Source of the DNA: Plectosphaerella cucumerina
Taxonomy: Eukaryota > Ascomycota > Sordariomycetes > Glomerellales > Plectosphaerellaceae
Length of the DNA: 64,000 nucleotides
Reading direction: 5' to 3'
Assembly (NCBI GenBank): GCA_020746995.1
Contig: JAGPXD010000004.1
Span: 3,844,001-3,908,000 of the forward strand
The translations under genes were made by a program, and so were the position numbers. This document shows positions 46,467 to 57,781 of the stretch, piece after piece (position 1 is the first letter of the stretch; every line of letters begins with the position of its first letter). The notes under the pieces were generated by a model. The model worked only from the letters and a program-made list of their open reading frames with translations, made no database searches and had not been told where the DNA came from.

Positions 46467-47673
46467 TGTTGAGAGGGTTCTGGGACTGTGCGCGCACTGC
46501 CGATGCGCGCTTCTCTCAGAGAGGTGACGGTGTTTTTCGCCGGGCTGCTCGACGCGGTGAGATGTGTGAAGAGGGGTTGTTTGGACCTGGGGAGGGTATC
46601 GCGGGGTTTGGTGTTGTTGTCAGGGTCGCCGTTGGGCCGGGTCACGGTGTGATGGTGGGTACCTGTACCACCTACAAGGGCCCCTCGATGACGCAGCCAC
46701 GACGAGGCAGCCGGAGCTCCAGGGTCGACTGCTTGATGAAATGATTGTGACTTGAATAGCCATGCTCCGCGAACAAGACGACCAACATGTGTTGACGAAC
46801 AGGAAGGGATGTGAGGTGAGTAAAATGAGGCCGCATGCTCGCAGATCGCAGGGATGAGGAGAAAAGAGTGAGAGGGAGAAAGGACGTTGGTCACAAATTC
46901 GTCCTGTTGCCCCCCTTTGACGTCAAATCTGTCGTGGCAGGACTCCTTCGTTCAAGGGTCGGCGCTTGTTTCGACAACTCGGCGTCTATTCAGTGCGAGG
47001 ATTCGTGATGATCGTCAAGACGACCACCTGCTCGTGTACGGGTGTTCAGCATCTCAGCACAAGACGACAGACGAGGGGGCCGTGGAAGTGCCGAAAAGGT
47101 GTCGTCCCCCTCCCCGACCCAGAGCATGCCCTTGCCCTGACCCTTCACGCCACTCGCCATCACTTGCGGTACCCTCGGCCGTCCCACAAGAGAAAGAGGA
47201 AGTTTGCCCAGCCCAGGGCCAGGACCAGAACGAGGGCCAGCCATTGGGGGCGCCTGGGGGCCTTGCGCGCACATGTGCAATGCTTCATGCATGCGAGACG
47301 TGCGCCTTCGCCCACTCATCGTCCGCGTGGGTGTGATGAGCGCCCTTTTTCTTGCTGACGCGCCCCGCCCCCTCACTCCCCGAGACGTCGGCTCGGGATC
47401 AAGGGGGACGCCATCCCATGGTCACGGGGGAGGAGAGAGGGGCAACACTGCGCGCGGCGGGTGTCCGTCTGCGCCTCTCCGTTGTGACCGGACAAGCGCT
47501 GCGCCTCTGCAGTCGTTCGTGGCTGGGCCTGGTTGGCTGGTTGATGATCACTACTGCGCGATTGTGAAGACCGGCGGCATGCATCAGGGGTATTCTCTTG
47601 CCATTGCATAACGTTCTGTCCCATCCACGATGCTTCACACAACATCGAGCGTCCTCTCCGATCCGCCGGCAGT
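46467..47673. promoter_or_regulatory. RTG2 promoter region and 3' spacer of the next gene
   Basis: These 1.2 kb lie upstream of RTG2 and downstream of the O-fucosyltransferase-like gene, both on the minus strand. No coding sequence, RNA gene or clear motif was recognised. Confidence 0.5.
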
Positions 47674-49156
47674 TCAGGGCCAGACAGTCAAGGCCATGGC
47701 CCCGGTCTCTGTCGGAAAGTGCTTGCCGTACAATGTGGAATAGTCGTCCTGCCAGACCACCGACCGCCCCGGGTCGAGGACTCCCTCGTCGCCCCGGCCG
47801 AAGGCGTGCGCTCTCCGCAGCGCCACACTCCACGCGAAACTGCTCGCCCCCGTGCCTAGAACCTCTCCGGCACGGAGGAGAACCTCGTAGTCGACTAGGG
47901 CCCGCTGATCCCAGGTCAACCTGCGGAGCTCGGCGAGATCGCCGCCGTCGAGGAGATGGCGCTTCGTTACAACGGTCAGGCCCATATCCGCCCCTCGACG
48001 GATGAAATCGAGCATATCCTCGTATGCGCTGCTGCCGTCTTCTCCGCCGTTGCCCGACCTGGCGTCGTCGGCCCCGGAAGCAACGTACGCGATTTTGGCT
48101 TTGGATTGACCCATGTGCTTGAGGTACGAGGCGGCCTGGGTTGGGTAGTCCTGGAAGTGGCCATCTTCGTCCACGTCACGCTCGATCCGCAGATGCACGC
48201 CGAAATACGAGTCGCTAACAGTCGAGGAACTGTGCCACACGCGGGGATCCATATCCAAGTGATACCGACTGGAGAGGGTCCAGAGCGCCGCGGCAGCGAG
48301 ACGGCGGACGTCGCGGCGCACGTGGAGGATGCGCCCAAAGTTTCGGGTCACGTCGGCCTCGTCGGTGTCGATTGGGAAGGTGTAGAGCGTTGATTCCATG
48401 TGCACCCTCAGGGGGTACCGTCGGGTCTTGGGGGGCGATTCGTGTTTGAGCCACTCGTGGAACTGCTTGCCGAGAGCGAGCGGGTTGCGCAGAACCGTGC
48501 CGTTCTTGAACTCGGAAGTAAATGAATGGACGGTGAACGTCTTGGGGTCCAGGACGCTGGGGACGTTGTAGAGGTCATCGAGAGACTGGTAGACCTTCAT
48601 CTGCGGGCAGTATGTGGACAGCACGCTTTTGAGGTTGTCTAGGTCGAAGAAGTGCGAGGCGGGCAAGCCCCTGACCGGCCCTCCGGCGTCGGGCACAACT
48701 ATGGTGATGTCGGTATCCGAGCGACGAAGAATCTCGGGAAGGATGAGCTCAGCTGTGCGAGGCGTATTAGACCTTTACACCCAGGTAGAACCAGGGGAGG
48801 AGAGGGGACAGAGGACTGGACTTGCCACCTATTTCTATAGCGATGCGGATGCAGTTCAGATTCGCGTTGCGGACCTCTCCCACGCCGCCAGGGGCGGGAT
48901 CGCAACTCATCACCAGCCCTGGAGTCCATTTCTTGCTCTTGCAGAGCTTGGCGATGCCCCGACCATCGAATCTGCCGTCGATCTCATTGTCGAGAAAGTC
49001 GTTGATGAATATCGTCCTAGGGCTTCGCAGGCCCCTGACGACCTCGTCATATCGCGACCTGGCCAGGCCAAAGTATATGATGGTCCAGAAGATGAAAAGG
49101 ATGGGGACGGTGATCTTGACGACCTGAGCCACGACTGAGGATTTGACCGTCGGCAT
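47674..49156 (-). CDS. O-fucosyltransferase-like type II membrane protein
   Basis: Exon 1 is 49156-48826 and exon 2 is 48752-47674, giving 469 residues. A single N-terminal membrane segment (about 8-32, VVKITVPILFIFWTIIYF) indicates a Golgi-type signal anchor. The lumenal part has the GT-B fucosyltransferase-like pattern: CDPAPGGVGEVRNANLNCIR near the nucleotide-sugar site, LPEILRRSDTDI, and the family hallmark GVHLRIERD, then YVASGADD. Relatives transfer fucose from GDP-fucose, but activity in fungi is largely untested, so substrate is unknown. The intron probably uses a GC donor (GCAAGT), which yields IEIGAELILPEIL. A GT donor 3 nt earlier would give the same frame one residue shorter. The frame closes with WP at 47674. 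Confidence 0.75.
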
Positions 49157-52100
49157 GTTGGGCTCTTTTTTTGTCTATTTGCAGCGTCGCCAAAGTCCCG
49201 GGACTGCACCGCTTGGTGAGAATGACGCGCAAGATGGACCTTCGAGTTGAGGAGGACGAGTCGACAGGTAGGTTCGCGCGACTTGAGAAAAGGGCTACAG
49301 CCCTGGCATTCTGGCATGCTGAGCATTGCCCCTCGCAAGGGCATGTGCTGGCAAGGGCATGTGGCGCGCCTGAATCAGTCGCGTTCTGAGGGAGGACGTG
49401 ACGGGTATTTTGTCGCCAGATAGGTCGATCGGCGTCTCAGACCAGGCACGCGCCGGACCGGCCGACATCCTGACGGCTGCCGCCACTGGGACGGCGCGGA
49501 GTTCGGGGGTCGCCCGGCTTGGCTCGCGTGCTTCCCGGGAGGTCGATGGAGGATTCTTCTCACACTGGAGCCTCCCATATTGCTGTCGTTGTGGTGGGAG
49601 GGCAACAACGATGATCATCAGTGATGAGTGTTGGTTATGTTGCCCCTCTTTGATATGCCGGGATCATGGGCCCATCGCGAGCAAGGTCTAGGCAGCATGG
49701 CGCCGCGTGCAATAAATGCCCGATCGTGGAGTCTGAAGTAGCCGTCTGGAGACTGTGGATGCGACTGGGGCATCTGATCTCTGCATGATGTCTTTCCCGG
49801 GCTTGACGTCAGTTGAAAGGCTGCGCACTGAGGACATCAGACAGTGGACAGACACAGTTTCTTCGAAGGGCGCTCAGCCTCACGTTGTCCTCCCTCTTCT
49901 CGACCTGGTACCTGCATCGTCTCCATGTGTGTCTCAGTGTGGATGCAGTGGCATGTCAGACCGCAGAATGCTGCAGCGACCATCGTATTAGCTCTACCAC
50001 AGGGAGCCTCAGCTTGGCTTCAACTTCCATCCGATGTGGTCGGGCACGGTGGCATCGATTGGAAGAGGGCATCGGTCGACGGGCCTTGCTGGACCGATGT
50101 CACGGTGATGGCCCTGGGACTCGTAGGTCTCACGGCAGCCCGGGCGAGGCCGGGCACGACTCGCTTGTCGTCTCTGCCGTTCTCGCGTGTTCGCAGCCGT
50201 CTGGGCATCGCGTATCGTTATTGGACCGAGGCGCGGGGCCCAGAGTGTGACATGGCTGCACAGACTGTGGCCGAGAGTTCCCATGCATTGCATTGTCGCT
50301 GACCAGTGCAGGGCCGATCTCAACTAGCGCTGGTGCTGGTGTTCGTCCTGTACATTGGCAGTTCGGTTCGGTTGGAAGACGGCGCACGATGACTCGGGGC
50401 GTGAGCAGCGACGGGAACGGACTGGAGGTTCAAGTTGGTCATTGTGACCAGATGAGCGGCCAGTCCTCGGAGCAGCTGGTGATGTCGGACGGCGTTTACG
50501 TTCAGCACGACCTGTGGAAGGTACCATGTAAGGTACCTAGGTACGTACCCATTTCCAGCTCCTGCCTACATCCTGCAAGTCCCATGGATCGCCCTTTCCA
50601 AGACTGAGAAATCCATGTTCCCGAGGAAGGTGGGGGACGGACTGAACATGATGTGAGGAAAGAAGGAACGACCGGCTTGAGCACTGCAAAACCAAGCAAG
50701 AGCTGGTACGCTACTGGCCAGCTCAAGCAGTGAGGGGGCTGGGGGATCCGTCCTTGTCGGCTGCTCCTACTTGCCCCGCATCGAAGAAAGGCGTGTCGTT
50801 TCGCGTCTCGATCGCGTCACGACGCGTTCTTTCTCCTCTCACCTCGGACAGCCAGACTCGTTTTCGAGTATTCCGCCATCCCCACCCTTGGATACGGCCT
50901 CGGTCCACGATTGTCATCCGTTCTCCTCGCCTCTTACGCACAGGTCACATCTCAACGGCTGGTGTCATCTGTGCCTGATCCTTTGTCTCCTGCTTTGCGT
51001 TGGCTGACCTGCTGTCGAGTCCTCCACGACAAGTCATCTCTGCTTCGAGTAATCGACCACGTCGACCCGATCATTGTCTAAAAGATAGCACATAAGCAAA
51101 GCATCAAGTCCAAACCCGAATCAGCGTCGTCGTCGAGGAAACACTCATCACCCCGCACGACAAACGTCCGACGGTGCCCTCGCCGTCTCACACGGTTCCT
51201 TTTGCACCAGCCCAGCCATCTGCTTATCGCTGCCGCCCGTTGCCTGCCGGCCACAGTGGCCACAGCGGCCAGTCAACGAGAAGAGAAGCCCGGTCTTTGC
51301 AAAGGAAAACCGGCCCAAGAAGCCCAGATCTATTGTCTCACTCTGCCACGCATCGCATGGCATCATCTGCCCCGAGATCCACTACAAACCACGCTGAGCC
51401 TCGACGGAAGCCTCGCCGTCGGGCGGCGTTTGGACCGCATCTCCAACTTGCCAGCTAGGTTGTGCCCAGTAGTATCGGACCGGCTGGCGTTTGCGACGGG
51501 AGGTTCACACACGGACATCCGCTCCCCCCCCACGGAGGGAGATCGACGAGCAACCCGAACACTTATATCAACTGCCTGCCTACCCACACCCACCTTTTGA
51601 GAACAGCACGAGCAACGAGTCAGGCCCGTCCGAACCAAGAGCTCTGACAAGACGGAAGTTGACGCACGGTGAACAACCACACACGGCATCTCACACTCCT
51701 CAAGCAAGCATCCCACGCTCGACCCACCAAAGGGCGGCTGCAGCTAGCTGCGCGTGAGCGGTGACCTGGACCAAACCCAGAGCCGGGAGCACACATCACA
51801 TCGCCAACAGGCGCAGGGCCCCGCCGCCTACTGCACCTTCCTTGCAACGAACCAACTTTACGAGGCCGGCCTTGTGCGTGTGCAGGGACTTTCGAGGTCC
51901 ACCGCCAGTCCTGTGCTGCCCTGTCATCCACCTCAGTCTGCGGTGACCTGCTGGCTCGTGCTGCCGGACGCAGAGCAGAACTTGGGGGCACCTGCAGAGT
52001 CCATCCGTTCAGACGATCCGGTCAGCGGCCGGACGCCAGCGCCAGCAGAGGGAAGCACCCGCTAGAACCAGGCCCCATCAGCTCACCTCACCTCTTCGCT

Positions 52101-52774
52101 CACCACCGGCGGCTCGTCCCAACCCTGCCCACGACACCCCTGCCTGCGTCGGCGCCCTAGCAGCTGTGCGCCACGCCACCCGCCCTGTCGCTCTCTGTTG
52201 GCCCTTCTGCCATCCTTTTCTGGCGCCTGCGGCTTTTGGCATCCACTCGATCCCCCGGCCTGGCACCACAGACCTGACTGGTGCGTCCCATCTCAGTTCT
52301 CCACTGCACCTGCTGCCCGCCCGCCTGCCCGCCTGTCGCCCCGTCTCCTTCGCCATCATCCATCCACCCGCCCTTCTCGATCTCTTTTCCACGCTCGCTC
52401 AACCCGCTGCACACGCTCACTTTTGCAGCTCGGTCGACCCTGCGGCCCAGAACCGCTGCTGTCGCCGTCGCCCTTCTTGCCATCCCGACTCCTTTACACG
52501 GTCAGAAGCTCGCCGCGAAACGAGCTCACTCCGCCCCGTTTCCTTTCTGTTTTTACGATACCTACGATCTTCTCTTCGCACGGTCGCGCGCCGCGACACT
52601 TCATCACGACTTGCGCCTTCCCGCCTCCCACGCCGCCGCCACGACTGGCTGTCGCAGCCTGAGGCGCCACACGCTCGTCTATGCTCGCAACGCTTGCCTT
52701 TCCAATCGACTGGACCCTACCAACATACCAGTGCCGGATCGCCGCATGCCAGGAACTACCCGCTCACCGACACC
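49157..52774. other. 3.6 kb spacer and leader upstream of the Trp-rich-domain gene
   Basis: No gene was recognised. From about 50.7 kb on the plus strand becomes C-rich and contains many short open frames, consistent with a long 5' leader of the gene at 52775. The reading frame of that gene remains open upstream to 52166 but has no ATG. The left end contains the promoter of the O-fucosyltransferase-like gene. Confidence 0.5.
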
Positions 52775-54709
52775 ATGACCCCATTGCATTCCAGCGGCTT
52801 GTCTCTACCAAGGGCAGGCCGACCCCATGATACGGATTCGATGCAGCCAAAGACACCGGAGCCTTGCATGGGCGACGATGGCATGCAACGCCCTCCTTCG
52901 CCCCCGCGCCCAAAGTTCAAGCTGAAGAGGCGCGTTGCCTCCAACCTCAACGCCCCTACACAACAGTTCCTCGCGTCTGTCGCCGCGGCGGACGTGCCGA
53001 TCCCCAGCATCGAGGAGCCCCCGGCGACATTTGCAGACGACGCGCCGGCCTCGAACAACGACGACAACATGGCTTGCGACCTCCTCCAACGCCCAGCCGA
53101 TTTGGACTTCGCCTCCGTTCCGAGAGGCAGGAGATTGGCTTCGCCCAGGACCCCGGCCCCGGGCCTTGCGCCATCGCTTTCCCCCAGGCGCTATCCAGAC
53201 TGGACTCTCGGTTCCCTGTGCAGCAGTGTCGAATCGACGCCGGAATGCGAGTCCAGCCGGCCATCCACAGCTGTTTCGACACACACAAGCGCATCTCTGT
53301 TTAGTCGCTACTCCATCACCTCTGAGGATCTGCGATGTCTTGGTCCGAACATGGGAGAGGCGAAAGTTTACAAGTCTCTCCAAGAAGGCGCGTCAATTTC
53401 GGGACCTTCGTGCGACAGCAGGCGCAGGAGGGCCAAGTGGACGGCCCCCATGACGAATCACCTGTGGTCGACATACTGCCTGTACCTTCGGGATCCCAAG
53501 GTGACACCCATCCGGTTCTCGAAAAGTGGCATCCCGCCTGAGGGTGTTTGCTGCAGAGTCGCGCGCGAGGCCAAGAGGAGCTGGAGGGGACCAAATCCCC
53601 CAAGCAAGCCCCCTGGTGGCGCTCAGAGGAGCCGCAACGCAACGCCCACGGGAGACGCGCCGACAACATTCATGCAGTGGCCGCATACTGGCGGGGCGAC
53701 GAGGGCTCACCTCAGAGACCTCTGCAAGCACATGGCGACCTCGCCAACGTCTCGTGCCGGTCATCCAAACGCACAAACGCCGACATCATTTGGCAGGACC
53801 GTGGCGAGACTTCGCAGGCGGAGGACCACTCCGATGCCCTCTGCCTTCTCGTCCAAGGAGATGTCCATGTCACTCGCGCTTAGCACCTGCGAGTCGATGC
53901 AGCCTTCGGGACCGCTGGCTCGACTCACACAAGCCACGCCAGAACCGATAGACAGGGCCGCCGCAGTTCCGACTACGCCGTCTGCCATGCTGGATGCCCC
54001 CGTTCTCGAAAACCGCCGACTCGCCTCACCTTTCACGGCAAAGAGCTACGGCCCCAGCTCAAGCACGGAGCTGGGTGCTGCCTTTGCCATGCCGCTCCAA
54101 CGTCAACCTTACACCATCGGCGCACAGCATGCGCTACAGTCGCCAGCAAGGTTAACTCGCAGCCGCTCCAACACGCAGAAGCGCCGGCCGCGACAGTCGT
54201 CTGCCGAGCCGCGCCGCACGAAACGACCCAGTCTCGGCTCAGACTTGTGGGTGCGCCCCGAGTCGCCCCAGGCACCTAATGGAGGGCAGTTGCCAGATGC
54301 CGAGACCCAGGCCCAGTTCAGCTCGAGCACCAACACGCACGAAGACGTGCTCTGCGTGCCTCGCACAAACCTGGCCGAGCTCCTATCCGGCCCTCGACGC
54401 CTCACGGAGCAACTGCGCGCATGCGGACCTGGAGGCCAGAACCCCGAAACCTCTCTTGATCACCCGCCACGGCTTGGCTCGCCCTTTGCTTCATCAACCT
54501 CGAGCTTCTCGTTCCCCAACCGCCTCTTCAAGAGAGAGCCTCTCAGCGCGGGCGCAACTATTCGACCATTCGCCACGATCCAGCGGCGTGAGGACGCTGT
54601 CCCGGTCCCATCTCGGGATCTGGACGGTCGCATGACATATCTCGACCAGCGCCTGCGCGAGCTTCGCCAACATCCCCCCCTACGGAGGCGCTCAGAGTCC
54701 CCATTCTAA
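52775..54709 (+). CDS. Conserved fungal protein with a Trp-rich domain, probable nuclear regulator (function unknown)
   Basis: One exon of 644 residues from the first ATG of the frame (context ACACC). I do not recognise a named family. Most of the chain is disordered and rich in Ser, Pro and Arg. One compact segment looks conserved: RRRRAKWTAPMTNHLWSTY (from about 216), then YLRDPKVTPIRFSKSGIPPE and GVCCRVAREAKRSW to about 270. After a variable linker comes FMQWPHTGGATRAHLRDLCK (about 299-318). The two halves together resemble a helical DNA- or protein-binding module with aromatic anchors. Basic patches (RLRRRR, KRRPRQ) would suit a nuclear protein. A transcription-related role is a guess. 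Confidence 0.7.
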   Translation: MTPLHSSGLSLPRAGRPHDTDSMQPKTPEPCMGDDGMQRPPSPPRPKFKLKRRVASNLNAPTQQFLASVAAADVPIPSIEEPPATFADDAPASNNDDNMACDLLQRPADLDFASVPRGRRLASPRTPAPGLAPSLSPRRYPDWTLGSLCSSVESTPECESSRPSTAVSTHTSASLFSRYSITSEDLRCLGPNMGEAKVYKSLQEGASISGPSCDSRRRRAKWTAPMTNHLWSTYCLYLRDPKVTPIRFSKSGIPPEGVCCRVAREAKRSWRGPNPPSKPPGGAQRSRNATPTGDAPTTFMQWPHTGGATRAHLRDLCKHMATSPTSRAGHPNAQTPTSFGRTVARLRRRRTTPMPSAFSSKEMSMSLALSTCESMQPSGPLARLTQATPEPIDRAAAVPTTPSAMLDAPVLENRRLASPFTAKSYGPSSSTELGAAFAMPLQRQPYTIGAQHALQSPARLTRSRSNTQKRRPRQSSAEPRRTKRPSLGSDLWVRPESPQAPNGGQLPDAETQAQFSSSTNTHEDVLCVPRTNLAELLSGPRRLTEQLRACGPGGQNPETSLDHPPRLGSPFASSTSSFSFPNRLFKREPLSAGATIRPFATIQRREDAVPVPSRDLDGRMTYLDQRLRELRQHPPLRRRSESPF

Positions 54710-56577
54710 ATCTGCTGTCGACTGCTGCTTATACACCAAGACGAGCACCCAAGGCTCGACCAACCTCGCCAAACCATCGCCGGATATACACTTTGGATCT
54801 TGCGCCTTTTTCGCTTTCCTTGCTTCCTGGACATACTTTTCTATTCGCTCGGGCCCATCAACTGGCCGAGGCTATTTCTCCGTCTCCCATTTAACTCGCA
54901 ACATGTGTTTGCGGCTAGCCAGCAGTTCTGGCTGGGGCTTTGTTTTTCTTGATCTGTTTTCTTCTTCCCAGCGGCGCCAGGCAGGGATGGCAACCTGCTC
55001 GGACCGCTGCGGATCACGAGAACGACTTACGACTTTTATGATGATGAACGAATTCTGGTATGGAGGGCTTCTCCCTGTTTTACGCAGATGGATTTTTGCA
55101 GGAGCTCGAGGGACGCCCGCATCGACGAGGAAACGCGACGAGTTGATGAAGAGAGAAGCTGGCTGATGGATGTCATGACGTTGCACGATGGAGGTGGACC
55201 AGGCCCAGCCCTTCTCGTTACCCCTGAGAGGCTGTTTTGATAGTACGAATAATGACATGCAGCTACGCGGATTCTTCTGTCGGTGCATGTGCATGTGCAG
55301 CCCTAACTGTGATGGGATTTCTCCGAGCTGCCCACAGGAGGGATCCGCCTCAGCTGGCTGGACCTGCATAACGGCATATCCACAAGGTGGTCGTGACACT
55401 GGAGCACGCGAAGCCCAAGCCCAAGCCCGCCCTGCCGGCAGGCCGACCGCGACCGGGTCCCTCGTTTCACCCCATCCGGGGGTGCCCCGTCCGCCAGAAG
55501 AATCCTCCGACATCGCGAGGATCTTTTTTCTCAAGCTGGATGGAAATGCCGGGATCAGGACTCACGGCGGGATCGTGCCAGATTTACAGTGGTTTCCCGC
55601 AAGGGAGACGGCCGATTTCTTCTCTGGCGACACAGACAGCAGGCGGAGCCGGCCGTGATGCACTCTTCTCAAGGCTAGCCGGGCCGGCCGTTTGGCGCCA
55701 GCCCGTCACCGGTGCCTCGCAGTCAGGTGTAGCGCAATCGAAACGGCGATTGTTCACGAATCACAAGGTCACGGATGTCAATTGTTGTTGTTGTTTTTGC
55801 TCGGTCGCACGGTCCCGGCAGCGGGTGTTTAAAAAAGAATCAGATTAATTAAGTCCTACTCTAAAGCTTCTTGGGCGTTCGTGATGTTTTAGCCCGGCGT
55901 TCCTGCCGCCATCGGATGACAGCCGAGGACGGTTACGGTTGTACTTTTCGGGGGGGCTCCGAGAGGGGTGTGTATGTGCGTTTTGTTTCCGCCGCGGGCA
56001 GAAGGAAAAGGGGCGCCTCTCCTCACTCTATCTCTGCCATGGCGCGTGTTTCGGGGACAGGAGGAGGTAAGGAGGAGAAGGAGGAGGCCTTGTTGTTTTT
56101 GTTTGTGGCAAAAGGGGGTTGGGGTTTGTTGATGGCTGACTGAATGGACCTGCTGCCAGTAGCCGTGGCCCGGCCGAATCGCTGGCGCCGACGGGTTCGA
56201 GTACCGTACCAATCGGTGGGTGACCCCGTCGTCCGAAGTCGAGGTGCGGCCCGGCTTCTGGATGGTGATGGGCCTGGGCGTTTCAGGAAGCCCCGAGGGG
56301 ACCCAGTGATTCGGCCTTCGTGGGTTGTGTGCCGTGCTCCTGGCCGCTAGCTAGCGGCGCGAGTCCGTTCGGCTCGTGTGCCGCGAGCCGTGAGCCGGAA
56401 ACAACCCTCAGTCGTCGCCCTCTTGGTGATGTTTGTTTCTCTGCCCACGGACGTGGGAGCGAGCGGAGGGGCTGTGTTCGCCGAACAGGGCCATCGTGAA
56501 GCTCGAGTAGGCAAGAATAGAAAATACGCGACGGACGTGCGTGAGCGGTCCTGCCGGATGGTTGGCGTCCGTCGACG
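54710..56577. other. Convergent spacer between the Trp-rich-domain gene and the BTB gene
   Basis: This 1.9 kb holds both 3' UTRs. Open frames on both strands lack motifs. A 5S-like GGTGGGTGACC at about 56214 was examined and rejected. Confidence 0.5.
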
Positions 56578-57781
56578 CTAGAACGCCTCGACCGTGTTGA
56601 CTCTCGGCGTCTGGGGCCGGAGGGGTTGAGGGACGTGGTCCGGGAAGTCGAATTTCGGGAGCATGTTGACCGGGCACGAGGGCGACTTGAGGTGCTTGAT
56701 GGGCCTGTGCGGTTTGGCGGCCGAGATGTCGAGGCAAGACGGCGACTTGCCGTGCCTGGTCTTGCGCGTCGGCTGGGCGGGACCGATGTCAATGAACAGA
56801 GGCACCTCCATGTGGAAGGCGCTCGGCTCTCTTGGGGTCATCGAGTGAGGACAGCGGCGCTCTCCGACCATGGCGCGGTGGGTGTGGAAGGAGCACTGGC
56901 GGAAGCCGAACTGGCGCTCCTCATTGCGAAGTTTGTTGGCCGGGATGCGCAGCTGGGGGTTCTTGATACGGGCGTCGAGCTTGCCGCTCCTGAGCTTGGC
57001 GATGTGGAGGGCGTATTCGGTATTGAAGTCCTGGTACGTGCCGAGTAGCTTCTCGAACTGGGACGGCTCGCTGTGTATCCTCGAAAGGGACTGCCCGCCG
57101 GCCAGAGACCAAGCCACCATGGCGACGGCCCATCGCCGCAGCCGGATGGTCAACCACGCCTCCCGCTCGCCGAAGAGGAAAGTGATGAAGGCGGCCGAGA
57201 CATCCCAGTCGCAGCGGAGGTAGAGGTCCTGCAGGGCATCGATGGCCAAGTCCTGGAGGTCATGCAGTTCGTGCCTAGCGGCGAAGATGTGAAGGTGTAC
57301 GAGGGCCCAGTGGAATTCTAGGGCCACGGACTCGGACTCGGCGTCGTCGCTGACATATGTAATCTGGTCGTCGAGGTACTTGCGGAAAGAGGTTCGTCGA
57401 TGGAGCCAGACGCTGAAGAGCTCGAACATGGCGGGAGACTCGTCTAACAAGAAGATGGGGGACGAGGACTTTTGAGCGGGCAGCCACACGGGCACAGCCT
57501 TCTGGGCCGAGTTCAGCTGGACGAAGCCGGCGGGCGACTCATCGAGCCTTTCCCGGAAGAAGGGAGCTGCGGTGCTCAGAAGCTTCTTGTTGACGAGAAA
57601 CTCCCTAGACTCCGGGCCGACACGCACTCGGGCGAGGTCGCGAGTGGAAGAGCTGCGGGGGCGATGCGTGTGAGAACGGGGGCCAAAAAGATGAGAGAGG
57701 GGGAAGCCAGGCGCGGGAGACTTACACGTTCGTCAAAGACGACATTGACGCATGGTGAACGATTGTCCTGGGCCGGGCCAT
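56578..57781 (-). CDS. BTB/POZ-domain protein
   Basis: Exons are 57781-57726 and 57652-56578, giving 376 residues; the intron (73 nt, GTAAGT donor) joins SLTN to VSSTRDLARVRVGPESREF. Residues about 18-140 form a BTB fold: VGPESREFLVNKKLLSTAAPFF, then FLLDESPAMFELFSVWLH and the helical VHLHIFAARHELHDLQDLAID. Such fungal BTB proteins without kelch or zinc finger regions are common; some act as Cullin-3 adaptors, but no partner is evident. The C-terminal part is polar and contains KSPSC twice (321-325, 341-345), 20 residues apart. An alternative start is Met13. Confidence 0.82.

Noticed and set aside
56205..56235. GGTGGGTGACC resembling the internal region of a 5S rRNA gene
   Set aside because: The surrounding 100 bases do not match 5S rRNA (no A box or terminal stem).
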